From contig JBEKMN010000001.1 in assembly GCA_050008495.1 (NCBI GenBank), positions 62,001-126,000 of the forward strand: 64,000 nt of DNA. Direction: 5' to 3'. The translations under genes and the position numbers were made by a program. The notes under the pieces were generated by a model, which searched no databases, was not told the DNA's origin, and saw only the letters and a program-made list of their open reading frames with translations. This document shows, piece by piece, positions 43,039-51,600 of this stretch (the stretch's first letter is position 1; every line of letters begins with the position of its first letter). Source of the DNA: CAVROP01 sp050008495 (GTDB taxonomy: Bacteria > Acidobacteriota > Terriglobia > UBA7540).

Positions 43039-44367
43039 ATGATCGATTCAGGGCGCCTGGAAATGGGCCGGGTCGGGCAAAGGCTGCTGATGGCGGCCTT
43101 ATTGCTGGCCGCGGCAGGGAGATGCTTTAGCGCCGACGTGGCGCAGTTTCGCGCCTCGGTGGTTAAGATTGACATCAGTCCGGATCAACCGCAGTGGCTG
43201 CTCGGATACGGCCCCCGGCAGTCGACCGGCGTGCATGACCGCATCTACCATCGGATTGTGGCGATGGACGACGGGCCGACGCAGTTTTTCCTGGTTTCCA
43301 CCGACATTTGCCTGTTCTCACCTTCCGTGTACGACGAGGTCATGAGCGCGCTCGAGGCGGAGACCGGAATCAAACCCGTCCAGGTCTGGTGGACTGTGAC
43401 CCACACTCACTCGGCCCCGGAAGTCGGCCCGCCGGGACTCGGGGCGGCATTCATGGGCGAGCGATATAAGCACGACCACAATACGGAATACACGGCGCGG
43501 GTCAAGAAGAGTCTCATCGAAGGGATCAAGGAGGCGCGGGCAAAACTCGAACCTGCGCGCCTGGGCATAGGATGGGGAATGGCCATGGCGAATATTAACC
43601 GCCGCGCCCGGGACGTCGAAGGGCCCACCTATCTGGGATTGAATCCGGATGGCCCAGCGGATCGGCAAATCGGGTTGATTCGACTTGAGAGAGCGGATGG
43701 AAGATTGCTGGCCTTAATTGCCAATTACGCCATGCACGGCACCGCTCTGGGACCGCACAACGATCTGATCACCGGCGATGCGCCGGGGATTGTGGCCGAG
43801 TACGTGGAACAGAAACTGGGGGCGCCCATGCTCTACATCAACGGGGCGGCCGGCAACCTCGCGCCGATCTACACCGTCTGCCCGGACTTCGAAAGCGCGC
43901 ACCTGGGCCAGTTCCGGGCCATGCTGGGAGACAAGATCATCGCCGCCAACGCTCGGATTGGCCGCACGACGTCGACGGTGCGGCTGGCCGCAGGCGAGCA
44001 GATCGTCGAGACGCCTCGAAAGGCAAACATGGGATGGGCGCCCGATCTGGAGAAATACCTTCGCCAAACGGATGCAGGGGAGGCCGTCATCCGTCTGCCC
44101 ATTCGTTTCCTGCGTCTGAATGATGATGTCGCCATCTGGGCGGCGCCGCTAGAGCTATTCTGCGAAATCGCCATGCGCGTACGCAGCCTTTCGCCCTACC
44201 CCTACACCTTTTACTTTGGCTACGCGAACGGCTGGCTAGGTTATATGCCCACCGCAGCCGAGTTCCCCTATGGCGGTTATGAACCGGCCACCTCGCCTTA
44301 CACGCCCAAGGCGGAGGACGACGTCGTGCGGACGGTCGTCAGCTTTTTGCAAGGCAGCGCCCGGTAA
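43039..44367 (+). CDS. Neutral/alkaline ceramidase-like hydrolase, exported
   Basis: This 442-residue protein has a signal peptide (LLMAALLLAAAGRCFSADV) and the N-terminal ceramidase domain: VVKIDISPDQPQWLLGYGPR, THTHSAPEVGPPG (zinc His), an ANYAMHGTALGPHNDLITGDAPG region and INGAAGNLAPIY. It lacks the C-terminal domain of full neutral ceramidases (normally about 650 or more residues), as do many bacterial relatives with unproven substrates. It probably hydrolyses an amide in a lipid or glycolipid outside the cytosol. ATG 43039 follows AAAGGAGAGG. Confidence 0.83.
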   Translation: MIDSGRLEMGRVGQRLLMAALLLAAAGRCFSADVAQFRASVVKIDISPDQPQWLLGYGPRQSTGVHDRIYHRIVAMDDGPTQFFLVSTDICLFSPSVYDEVMSALEAETGIKPVQVWWTVTHTHSAPEVGPPGLGAAFMGERYKHDHNTEYTARVKKSLIEGIKEARAKLEPARLGIGWGMAMANINRRARDVEGPTYLGLNPDGPADRQIGLIRLERADGRLLALIANYAMHGTALGPHNDLITGDAPGIVAEYVEQKLGAPMLYINGAAGNLAPIYTVCPDFESAHLGQFRAMLGDKIIAANARIGRTTSTVRLAAGEQIVETPRKANMGWAPDLEKYLRQTDAGEAVIRLPIRFLRLNDDVAIWAAPLELFCEIAMRVRSLSPYPYTFYFGYANGWLGYMPTAAEFPYGGYEPATSPYTPKAEDDVVRTVVSFLQGSAR

Positions 44368-44418
44368 AGTGGAAGGCAGATTGTGGAAAGTGGCTCCAGC
44401 GTGCAGACAGTGAGAGCG

Positions 44419-44577
44419 ATTTCAAATGGCAAGTGGTTTGTGATTTTTGAAATAGCAAATCTCAAACCATTTGAATTTTGCTATTTGCCATTTGCCATTT
44501 GAATTGCTTTTCCGATCTGCCCATCTGCCGATCTGCCCACTGCCGATCTGCCCATCTGCCGACCTGCCTACTGCCCA
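44419..44577. repeat. Inverted CAAATGGCAA/CCATTTG arms plus heptamer/octamer array
   Basis: The left arm near 44419-44460 (TTTCAAATGGCAAGTGGTTT) and the right arm 44463-44504 (with units CCATTTG, CCATTTG) are complementary. They are followed at 44511-44577 by an array of 7-8 bp units (CCGATCTG, CCCATCTG, CCGATCTG, CCCACTG...). The array runs into the 3' end of the downstream PfkB gene and contributes to its last codons and stop. Confidence 0.85.
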
Positions 44578-45512
44578 ACATACGCCGGGTTCACATGGCG
44601 CGCGCCGGTGGCCATGAGCTTTTCCGCCTCGGCTTGAGATTTGATTCCGCCCCGCGCGCCCAAGGCGGTGCAATTCAGCGCGGCCATGGCGTTCGAAAAA
44701 TCCAAGATCCTCTCAATCGGCCATCCTTGGATCAGCCCAAAAATGAACGCGCCGTGAAACACATCGCCTGCGCCCGTCGTGTCCACGGTCTCGACGACGA
44801 ATCCGGGCGAATAGTAGAACCGCCCCGCGTGGTAAACCAGGGCCCCGTCGCGGCCCAGCGTCATGCCGGGAGCTTTCATCTTGTGCTCGGCGGCAGTGTG
44901 GGCGAGGACCTGGAAGGGATCCGCGTGGCCCGTCAGGGTGGGAAGGAATTTCGTGGAGGCAATCAGGTAGTCAAGGTAAGGGAAGAGGCGCTCAACTTTC
45001 TTATAGACCGTGTCGAGATCGGCGACGACGATCACGCCGGCGCGCTTGGCCCAACGCGCCGCCCTTAGGGAAGCCTCGACGTCGCATCCGTCCAGGTGCA
45101 AGACGCGCGCGGAGGTGATGGCGCTCTCCGTCAACTCATCCGGCGTAACGGTCAAGCGCGCATCGCGATCCCAGAAGACCGTGCGCTCGCCCGTCGCCTG
45201 ATCCACCAGGATGATGCCGAATTGATTGGCGGTGCCGGGAACGACGGTCGCGTAGTGCACGTCCACACCTTCGCGCTCCAGGCTGCGAAGCTGCATCTTG
45301 CCGCCTTCGTCGTCGCCGACTTTGCCGATGTAGCGGGTGCGTAAACCCAGCCGCTGGCAAGTGACCAGGGCCGTAGCCACCTGCCCCCCGGCATGCGTGG
45401 TTGAAGACAATACGCGCTCCTTGCCGCCCAGGGCAGGGAAGTCGCGCACCATCAGCACCGTGTCCGTGGCGTTCAAGCCGAGTCCGACGACATCGACTGT
45501 GTTCTTCCGCAA
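44568..45512 (-). CDS. PfkB-family carbohydrate kinase (ribokinase-like)
   Basis: This 314-residue kinase has the N-terminal sugar-binding GLGLNATDTVLMVRDFP, the GGQVATALVTCQRLG motif (about 42-56) and catalytic Asp in VDTTGAGDVFHGAF (about 246-259). The sugar specificity is open. I choose the TTG start at 45512 because GGAGG lies 6 bp upstream; a GTG at 45551 lacks a site and adds a basic segment. The C-terminus is formed partly by repeat-array sequence. It lies about 100 bp downstream of the DUF433 gene. Confidence 0.88.
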   Translation of the reverse strand: MRKNTVDVVGLGLNATDTVLMVRDFPALGGKERVLSSTTHAGGQVATALVTCQRLGLRTRYIGKVGDDEGGKMQLRSLEREGVDVHYATVVPGTANQFGIILVDQATGERTVFWDRDARLTVTPDELTESAITSARVLHLDGCDVEASLRAARWAKRAGVIVVADLDTVYKKVERLFPYLDYLIASTKFLPTLTGHADPFQVLAHTAAEHKMKAPGMTLGRDGALVYHAGRFYYSPGFVVETVDTTGAGDVFHGAFIFGLIQGWPIERILDFSNAMAALNCTALGARGGIKSQAEAEKLMATGARHVNPAYVGQ

Positions 45513-45544
45513 ATGCTTCCTCCGGCAAGTCAAGGGGGAATACT

Positions 45545-45616
45545 TTACCACAGGCGAGACTTTATGTGACGACGAGATAGGCGTGGCGCTTGTCGCGGTG
45601 AATAGAGCAGTTTCAC
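45545..45616 (-). pseudogene. Possible decayed DUF5615 (PIN-like) toxin remnant
   Basis: A 23-codon frame starts at a GTG that overlaps the DUF433 stop as GTGA. Its translation begins VKLLYSPRQAPRLSRR, which resembles the usual KLLxDENLSPRLVRRL start of DUF5615 toxins, the normal partner of DUF433, and then stops. The normal partner is about 110 residues. I read this as a truncated toxin remnant; chance similarity is possible given the length. Confidence 0.45.
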
Positions 45617-45837
45617 GCGGGAATCGTCATCAGTTTGCGCTCGCGGTCGGCAGCAAAGGCGAGACAGGCACGGATGTCTTCATTGGTAAGGTCCGGAAAG
45701 TCCTGGAGGATTTGGTTCTCCGTCATGCCGGAAGCGAGATAATCCAGGATGTCGTAAACGGTGATCCGGAGACCCCGAATACAGGGCTTTCCGCCGCGTT
45801 TCCCAGGTTCAATCGTGATGTACTTCTCGTAGTCCAT
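45613..45837 (-). CDS. DUF433 protein (VapB45-like antitoxin)
   Basis: This 74-residue protein has the complete DUF433 pattern: PGKRGGKPCIRGLRITVYDILDYLASGMTENQIL, then a DFPDLTNEDIRACLAFAADRE helix. DUF433 proteins are helix-turn-helix antitoxins usually encoded just before a DUF5615 toxin with a 4 bp overlap. Here only a short degraded frame follows, so it is an orphan antitoxin. It stands between a PfkB kinase gene and the GH31 gene on the same strand. Confidence 0.88.
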   Translation of the reverse strand: MDYEKYITIEPGKRGGKPCIRGLRITVYDILDYLASGMTENQILQDFPDLTNEDIRACLAFAADRERKLMTIPA

Positions 45838-45875
45838 AGCCGAAACATAAGACCGGCAGCGGCGAAAGTCAAGAA

Positions 45876-48368
45876 CTAGTCCCTGATTTGCGCCTTTGTG
45901 GCCACGCCGCGATCAGGGGTTTTCAACCAGACGACACCCGCTGCGTCGTCGTACGCCCAACCTTCAGCGGCGGCGTTGAGTTCGTTCAATGAGGCTCGCA
46001 CGGCAAGTTCTCTTCCATCGATCGCGACCTGCCGCGGCTTGCTTCGCTGGTTGTGAACCTTGATGACTAAGGAGCGTGCCGGCGGTGTGTAGCGGCCTTC
46101 GCGGGCGGAGAGTTCAATACTCATGCCCTGCGCATCGGAGACGACGCTCAGGCTCTGGTGCAGCGAGATCCCACGCTGGTAATCAAAGCTGATACCATCA
46201 TCTTCATAATACTGTGCAGTGGACGTCCCTTCCGGATAAATATCGAAGATGAGAGGATCAATGGCCGCTTGGCCGGCAAATTGCGTAAGCTGCTGGCTGG
46301 GCACGATGGCGCCGCCGCGCACGAAGATGGGAATCCGTTCCAGCGGAGCCTCGACAGAGAGGCTCTGCTGTCCGGGGGCGCGCCGGTCGGTCCAGTAATC
46401 GTACCAGACGCCGCGCGGCAGGTAGACCTCTCTGCGAGTTTCATCGTCTTTGGTCACCGGAGCGATCAAGAGGTCGTCGCCCAAAAGGAATTCGTCGTTC
46501 TGCTCGACTGCCGTGGGATCATCGGGATATTCGAGCAGCAGGGGGCGCATCACGGGCATTCCGGTTTCGGCCGCTTCCCAGAAAGCGGTGTAGAGGTACG
46601 GCATTAGTTTATACCGCAGCTCGATCGAGTGACGGTTGATCTCTTCGAGCCGGTTGCCAAAGGCCCAAGGTTCGAGGTTGCCGGGGCCGCCGGAATGCGT
46701 CCAGCAGAAGGGGGTGAGCACGCCGGCCTGGAGCCAACGTGTGTAAAGCTCCGGACTGGGGACCGGCGAAATGCCGCCGATATCGGCACCCGAAAATTGC
46801 AGGCCGGAGAGGCCCATGGTCATCAGCATCGGCATGCTGAGACGCAGATGGTCCCAGGTGCCCCAATTATCGCCGCTCCACTCGGCCGCGTAGCGCTGGC
46901 CGCCCGCATAAGTGGCGCGGGTGATGATCAGGGGCCGCTCGTTGGGGCGAAAGCGCAGCAGGGCGTCGCGGGTGGCGGCGGACTCGAGCATGCCGTAAAC
47001 GTTGTGGATTTCAGCGTGGGGGCGCGGCCCGTGGTCCGTTTGGTGCATGAGGGCCAGATCAAACGTGGCCGGGTGCCCGTCGGGCCGGAAGATGGTGGGC
47101 TCGTTCATGTCCGTCAAGTAACCGGCGATGCCTTCTTCGAGCTGGCCCTGGAAAAGCGAATTCCACCAGTCCCGGACCTTCGCGGAAGCAAAATCCGGAA
47201 AGGCGCTTTCGCCCGGCCAACCCGTGCCGGTGAAAAGCGTTCCGTCCGGTTTTTTCAGGAAGTGACCTCCGGAGAGGCCTTGCTGATAAACCCAGTAGTT
47301 GGGGTCCACTTTCACGTAGGGATCGACGATGGCGATGATGTGGAATCCCTCCTGGCGCAAATCCGCGAGCATGCGGTGGGGATCAGGGAAACGCGACTTG
47401 TCCCAAGTAAAGATGCGGAACCCGTCCATGTAATCGATGTCCAGGAATACTCCGTCGCAGGGTATGCGCCGCTCGCGAAAATTCTCGGCAATGAATCTGA
47501 CCTTGCGGTCCGGATAGTAGCTGTAGCGGCTTTGGATGTAACCGATGGCCCAGAGCGGCGGCAGCGGCGAGCGGCCCACCAGCTCCGTGAATCGGCTGAT
47601 CACCTGTTTGGGAGTCGGAGCGGAGAAGAAGTAATAATTGAGTTCACCGCCCTCCGCTCCGAACGACAACAGGTCCGGCGATTCCTCTCCCAGATCGAAG
47701 GAAGAGCGGTAGGGGTTGTCGAAGAAGAGGCCGTAGGCTCGCCCGTTGCGTAATGCGATCAGGAATGGGACGGACTGGTAGAGTGGGTCAGTCGAGGCGT
47801 CGAATCCGGCCGGGTCGGTGTTCCACATCACGTAGGAACGGCCGCGCTTGTCGAGCGGGGTGCTTTTCTCGCCCAAGCCGAAATACTGCTCGTCCGGCGG
47901 CATCCATTTCCAGCAGCGAACGCGCTGGCCTTCCCAGCTCATTCCCCGGTTGTCCGCATCCTTCGAGATCAGGCGGCCAGCCCGATCATAGAAAGCCAGG
48001 CGGAAGGGAGAAAGCTGGACGCGCACCTCCAGTTCGGATGTGCGGACGACCCGCGCGTCATCTCCCGCGGTAAACTCCGCCGTGATCTTTGGCCAGTCGG
48101 CCTTTGCGACCGCATAGGAATAGTCAGGGCTTGGGGAGGTTCCCGGAGTCATCCGCACCCGGACCAGGTCCGGCGCCAGGACAGTAATAACCACGGTCGC
48201 CTGGCGGCTGCGGAAGGCGATCTGATTGCCCTGGGGTTCAGAAGCGGTCATAGCGCCCACGCCCTGCCAATCGGCAAAGGCGGAACCTGCGAGGAAGAGC
48301 ATCCAGAAGGCAGAACGCAGTAGGCAGAGAACAGAGATTGAAGAGTGGTCGTTTGTTTTCATAGACAT
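45876..48368 (-). CDS. Glycoside hydrolase family 31 (alpha-glucosidase/alpha-xylosidase type), exported
   Basis: This 830-residue GH31 enzyme has a signal peptide (LLRSAFWMLFLAGSAFADW), an N-terminal beta-sandwich with YFGLGEKSTPLDKRG, the barrel with nucleophile Asp in GYLTDMNEP, acid/base Asp in WSGDNWGTW and substrate contact LQFSGADIGG, then two C-terminal beta domains. It hydrolyses alpha-glucosides or alpha-xylosides outside the cytosol. The first codons (MSMKTN) lie inside a copy of the 34-bp dispersed repeat, so the start may be repeat-derived. Specificity within GH31 is not resolved. Confidence 0.9.
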   Translation of the reverse strand: MSMKTNDHSSISVLCLLRSAFWMLFLAGSAFADWQGVGAMTASEPQGNQIAFRSRQATVVITVLAPDLVRVRMTPGTSPSPDYSYAVAKADWPKITAEFTAGDDARVVRTSELEVRVQLSPFRLAFYDRAGRLISKDADNRGMSWEGQRVRCWKWMPPDEQYFGLGEKSTPLDKRGRSYVMWNTDPAGFDASTDPLYQSVPFLIALRNGRAYGLFFDNPYRSSFDLGEESPDLLSFGAEGGELNYYFFSAPTPKQVISRFTELVGRSPLPPLWAIGYIQSRYSYYPDRKVRFIAENFRERRIPCDGVFLDIDYMDGFRIFTWDKSRFPDPHRMLADLRQEGFHIIAIVDPYVKVDPNYWVYQQGLSGGHFLKKPDGTLFTGTGWPGESAFPDFASAKVRDWWNSLFQGQLEEGIAGYLTDMNEPTIFRPDGHPATFDLALMHQTDHGPRPHAEIHNVYGMLESAATRDALLRFRPNERPLIITRATYAGGQRYAAEWSGDNWGTWDHLRLSMPMLMTMGLSGLQFSGADIGGISPVPSPELYTRWLQAGVLTPFCWTHSGGPGNLEPWAFGNRLEEINRHSIELRYKLMPYLYTAFWEAAETGMPVMRPLLLEYPDDPTAVEQNDEFLLGDDLLIAPVTKDDETRREVYLPRGVWYDYWTDRRAPGQQSLSVEAPLERIPIFVRGGAIVPSQQLTQFAGQAAIDPLIFDIYPEGTSTAQYYEDDGISFDYQRGISLHQSLSVVSDAQGMSIELSAREGRYTPPARSLVIKVHNQRSKPRQVAIDGRELAVRASLNELNAAAEGWAYDDAAGVVWLKTPDRGVATKAQIRD

Positions 48369-48382
48369 TCCCGGTTCGTTCG
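48352..48382. repeat. 34-bp repeat copy overlapping the GH31 start codon
   Basis: TTTGTTTTCATAGACATTCC followed by CGGTTCGTTCG. Read on the minus strand it supplies ATGTCTATGAAAACAAA, the start of the GH31 frame. Confidence 0.8.
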
Positions 48383-48483
48383 TAAAGAAAGTTGAGAGTC
48401 GAGAGTCGAGGAGCTTCGAGCTGAGTCCAGCTTCGCACCGCTCGACTCTTCAACCCCTTGACCCATGGACTTCTTGACCTCTT

Positions 48484-48516
48484 CCTTTGTTTTCATAGAC
48501 ATTCCCGGATCGTTCG
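48484..48516. repeat. 34-bp dispersed repeat copy
   Basis: CCTTTGTTTTCATAGACATT followed by CCCGGATCGTTCG. Its end resembles the copy at 48352 (GATCGTTCG versus GTTCGTTCG) rather than the 1352 group. Confidence 0.8.
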
Positions 48517-48707
48517 TCGAAAAACTGCTATCAGCAGTCAGCTTTCAGCTCTCAGCCGGCATGTCGGATGGCGCAGACTCCGAAGTATGGGGTCTGCGAT
48601 GTCCCGAAGGGATAGGCCAGGGCAGTCGGTACAAACTGACCGACCTGCGCCTTCGGCGCATCGCAGACGTTCAAAAGCAACGTCTGCGCCAGCCCGAGAT
48701 GGCGATC

Positions 48708-48740
48708 TTTTGTTTTCATAGACATTCTCGCTTTGTTCCG
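48708..48740. repeat. 34-bp dispersed repeat copy
   Basis: TTTGTTTTCATAGACATTCT followed by CGCTTTGTTCCG. It is essentially identical to the four copies at 1352-1836, about 47 kb away. Confidence 0.85.
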
Positions 48741-48840
48741 TCCATTTTTGTAAAGCCCGCCTTCAGGTCGGCGCCCTATCAGGTGCGCAAGTCCGGCGCG
48801 ACACACCATCCTCTTAGCATTGTAGCCTATGTTTTCGGGT

Positions 48841-48882
48841 TTGTCAAGAGACAACAAGTCCCTTTGTATAGTTTGATATAAT
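48841..48882 (+). promoter_or_regulatory. Extended -10 promoter with upstream palindrome, for the methyltransferase gene
   Basis: TGATATAAT (48874-48882) is an extended -10 box with no good -35. TTGTCAAGAGACAA at 48841-48854 is a 5+5 bp palindrome that could be an operator. Transcription would start near 48889, about 50 nt before the ATG at 48940. Confidence 0.5.
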
Positions 48883-48939
48883 CGCAGTATTTAGGCGAGA
48901 ACGGGCGCAGTCATTTTTCCCGAAAGGAGAAACCCACCC

Positions 48940-49923
48940 ATGGCGGGGAACCCGATGGAATACCTCTGGCCGGGCGTCGTTGCCGCGCAGGCCATTTATG
49001 TTGCGGCGAAGCTGCGCATTCCTGACCTGCTTGCCTCCGGCCCGAAGACGGCGGCCGAGCTTGCGGCAGATTGCGGCGCTCATCCGGCCACGCTGGAGCG
49101 TTTGCTGCGCGCGCTGGGCACGCTCGAAATGTTCGAGCGCACAGCCGACGGCCGTTTCCGCAACACGCCGTTCACGGAAGTGCTGCGCGCCTCTCACCCG
49201 CAGTCACAGCGCGAGAGCGCCTTGTTTCTTCCCGCGGCATTCCTTTGGCGGCCGCTGGGCGAACTGGAGTTTTCGGTGCGCACGGGCGGGGCGTCGTTTG
49301 AACGGATCTTCGGGCAACGTTTCTTCGACTACCTCGAGGCGCATGCGGAGGACGGCGCACTCTTCCATGCCGTCATGACTCAGGGTGTGGCCTGGAGCAG
49401 CCCGGCGCTCGTGGCGGCTTACGATTTCTCGCGCTTCGAGCGGATCGTGGACGTGGGCGGCGGCGAGGGCGCGCTGCTTCGCGACATCCTTTCGGCCACG
49501 CCCGGGCTGCGCGGCGTGCTGTTCGATCTGCCGCAGGCGGTGGCTCGCGCTCCCGAAGTTCTGACCGGCGATATTGCCGCACGCTGCGAGATCGTGGGGG
49601 GGAATTTCTTCGATTCCGTTCCTGAGAGCGCAGATGCCTACCTTTTGAAAGGCATCATTCACGATTGGAGGGACGAGGACGCCGCCAAGATTCTCCGCAA
49701 TACGCGTCGCGCCATCCGGCCTGGGGGGACTCTCCTACTCGTTGAGAATATAGTTGATTCGACCGTCCGGCCGCCTGGCCTGATGGACCTGCTGATGCTT
49801 GTGCTGGGCGGCTGCGAACGCACGGAAGCTGATTTCCGTTCGCTGCTTGCAACCACCGGGTTCGCAATCAGCCGGATTATTCCAACCGAGGCGTCGCCGG
49901 TGATCGAGTGCCATCCGGCGTGA
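48940..49923 (+). CDS. SAM-dependent O-methyltransferase (plant caffeate-type fold)
   Basis: This 327-residue enzyme has a winged-helix dimerisation domain (about 10-90; AAKLRIPDLLASGPKTAAELA) and a C-terminal SAM-binding domain with motif I VDVGGGEGALLRD, GVLFDLPQAV, an ADAYLLKGIIHDWRDEDAAKIL segment (catalytic-loop His) and GGTLLLVENIV. This is the Methyltransf_2 family, which methylates hydroxyl groups of secondary metabolites. Substrate unknown. ATG 48940 follows GAAAGGAGAAACC. Confidence 0.9.
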   Translation: MAGNPMEYLWPGVVAAQAIYVAAKLRIPDLLASGPKTAAELAADCGAHPATLERLLRALGTLEMFERTADGRFRNTPFTEVLRASHPQSQRESALFLPAAFLWRPLGELEFSVRTGGASFERIFGQRFFDYLEAHAEDGALFHAVMTQGVAWSSPALVAAYDFSRFERIVDVGGGEGALLRDILSATPGLRGVLFDLPQAVARAPEVLTGDIAARCEIVGGNFFDSVPESADAYLLKGIIHDWRDEDAAKILRNTRRAIRPGGTLLLVENIVDSTVRPPGLMDLLMLVLGGCERTEADFRSLLATTGFAISRIIPTEASPVIECHPA

Positions 49924-49925
49924 GG

Positions 49926-49968
49926 ACTTTGCGACCTTTGCGCACTTTGCGCCTAGGCGTGAAACCGG
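49926..49968. repeat. Inverted copy of the 1406-1447 repeat
   Basis: ACTTTGCGACCTTTGCGCAC and on to AGGCGTGAAACCGG is the reverse complement of the 1406-1447 segment with few changes. It contains 7-9 bp units ending TTTGCG. It begins just after the methyltransferase stop. Confidence 0.7.
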
Positions 49969-50107
49969 AAGGTCCAGATTTTGGTAGTGATATAAAGTTG
50001 CGTTGCCGAGAAAAAGAGAACGGTGAGCAAAATGGCACAGACAAAATATCTACATGGTTATTAGATGTTTGTCATCTGCAAGAAGTCTTGCCATGAAGCC
50101 TGAACAC

Positions 50108-50133
50108 GAGGCCCCGAGTGCATCCGGGGCCTC
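50108..50133. terminator. Terminator-like hairpin before aroC
   Basis: GAGGCCCCG (50108-50116), an 8 nt loop and CGGGGCCTC (50125-50133) form a perfect 9 bp GC-rich stem. No T-run follows, so it may be a Rho-independent-like pause or only an mRNA structure. It lies in the 295 bp gap between the methyltransferase and aroC; the rest of the gap shows no gene. Confidence 0.5.
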
Positions 50134-50218
50134 CCTCCTCGCAAATTTTGACCCTCTTGCGCAATTCCGCTAATATTAACAATTTGAAGACTGGTTTCTG
50201 GAACGTTCAGGGGCGGTG

Positions 50219-51394
50219 ATGTTACGTTTTCAAACTGCGGGCGAATCGCACGGGCAAGCTTTGGTGGCGATCCTCTCAGGAATACCGGCAGGCTTGGGAA
50301 TCGATTTCGAGTACGTCAACCGGGAACTGAAGCGGCGCCAGGGCGGCTACGGGCGCGGGGGCCGGATGAAGATCGAGTCGGATGCCGCCCAGTTTCTCTC
50401 CGGGGTTCGCCATGGGCAAACCATCGGCTCACCCATCACTCTGGTGATTTCCAATCACGACTGGGAAAATTGGAAAGAGGCGCTGGCGGTCGCGGATAGT
50501 CCCGAGACGCGGGCCAAGCACAAAGCGCTGACGCGGCCTCGCCCTGGACATGCCGACCTGGCGGGATGTCTTAAGCACAATTTCCCGGAGGCTCGCTACG
50601 TGCTCGAACGAGCCAGCGCCCGCGAAACTGCGGCGCGCGTGGCCGCCGGGGCGGTGGCCAAGCTATTCCTAAGGGAGTTTAACATCGAGGTGGCGAGCCA
50701 CGTGGTGGCAGTGGGAAGCGTCGTTCTGGAAGATGAGCCAGTTGCGTTCGAAAAGGTGCTGGCGCTGCGAGCCACTGAGGAAATCGTGCTGGGATGCGTG
50801 GATCCGGCTGTGGAAGCGCGCATGAAGGAAGAGGTGGACAAGGCGCTGGAGGCGCGCGACACGGTGGGAGGGACCTTCGAAGTCATTGCGCACGGCGTGC
50901 CGCCGGGTTTGGGCTCCTGCGCGCAGTGGGACGAGCGCCTGGACGGACAATTGGCGCAAGCGCTGATGTCCATCCAGGCGGTCAAAGCGGTGGAAATCGG
51001 CGGCGGAATCCAAGCCGCGGGCCGTCCCGGCTCCCAAGTGCACGATGAAATCGGGTACGACCATGAGAACTCCCGCTTCACTCGTAAATCGAACCGGGCT
51101 GGGGGCCTGGAAGGCGGAATCTCAAACGGCGAAGACGTCGTCGTGCGCGGATACGTGAAACCCATATCGACTTTGCGCCGCCCACTCGAGTCGGTCGACT
51201 TGACGACCAAGGAGACGGCGACGGCGGCCTATGAGCGCTCCGATGTCTGCGTGGTGCCGGCCGCGGGTGTGGTCGGAGAAGCCATGGTGGCGCTCACCGT
51301 CGGCCGGTCGTTCCTGGAGAAATTCGGCGGAGACTCGATAGTGGAAACGAAGCGGAATTATTCCGCTTATCTGGAGCAGGTGCGACAGTTCTAA
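50219..51394 (+). CDS. aroC: Chorismate synthase
   Basis: This 391-residue enzyme makes chorismate from 5-enolpyruvylshikimate 3-phosphate with reduced FMN, the last step of the shikimate pathway. Signatures are LRFQTAGESHGQALV at the N-terminus, RRQGGYGRGGRM, RPGHADLAGCLKHN, ASARETAARVAAGAVAK and the C-terminal SNGEDVVVRGYVKPISTL. ATG 50219 is the family start; a GTG immediately before it (50216) is less likely. GGGG precedes it. Complete, usual length. Confidence 0.97.
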   Translation: MLRFQTAGESHGQALVAILSGIPAGLGIDFEYVNRELKRRQGGYGRGGRMKIESDAAQFLSGVRHGQTIGSPITLVISNHDWENWKEALAVADSPETRAKHKALTRPRPGHADLAGCLKHNFPEARYVLERASARETAARVAAGAVAKLFLREFNIEVASHVVAVGSVVLEDEPVAFEKVLALRATEEIVLGCVDPAVEARMKEEVDKALEARDTVGGTFEVIAHGVPPGLGSCAQWDERLDGQLAQALMSIQAVKAVEIGGGIQAAGRPGSQVHDEIGYDHENSRFTRKSNRAGGLEGGISNGEDVVVRGYVKPISTLRRPLESVDLTTKETATAAYERSDVCVVPAAGVVGEAMVALTVGRSFLEKFGGDSIVETKRNYSAYLEQVRQF

Positions 51395-51437
51395 AATGTG
51401 GCTCTGGAGGTCGCGCTGATGAAAAGCCGCAACGCCT

Positions 51438-51546
51438 GTCATCCTGAGCGGAGCGAAGGATCTTTGCAGGTTGTCTCGGGCTGCAATATCCGGCAACTGC
51501 GGAGATCCTTCGTCGTCCCGATCCGATCGGGACTCCTCAGGACGAC
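51438..51546. repeat. Dispersed hairpin repeat (GTCATCCTGAGCG type), diverged right arm
   Basis: The left arm is canonical (GTCATCCTGAGCGGAGCGAA). The right arm has GAGATCCTTCGTCGTCCCGA then a small internal palindrome (CCCGATCCGATCGGG) before CTCAGGACGAC. It lies between aroC and def. Confidence 0.8.
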
Positions 51547-51600
51547 ACGCTGAAAGGGTTTTTCAGCGAACTGTTAGGTGGGCGGTACATAAGGCTGCCG

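Larger units (their letters stand above)
48369..48939. other. Repeat-rich intergenic region
   Basis: These 571 bp between the divergent GH31 and methyltransferase genes hold 34-bp repeats, an array of 7-8 bp units at about 48387-48482 (AGTCGAG-type left arm, CTCGACT/CTTGAC-type right arm), a GCGCAGAC...GTCTGCG inverted segment around 48570-48695, and a promoter near 48874. No gene was seen. Confidence 0.75.

Noticed and set aside
46629..47753. A 374-codon plus-strand frame
   Set aside because: It is antisense to the GH31 glucosidase barrel and has no recognisable motif.
50034..50066. A 10-codon frame starting ATGGCACAGACAAAA before aroC
   Set aside because: Too short to support as a leader peptide; no run of aromatic codons or attenuator fold was seen.
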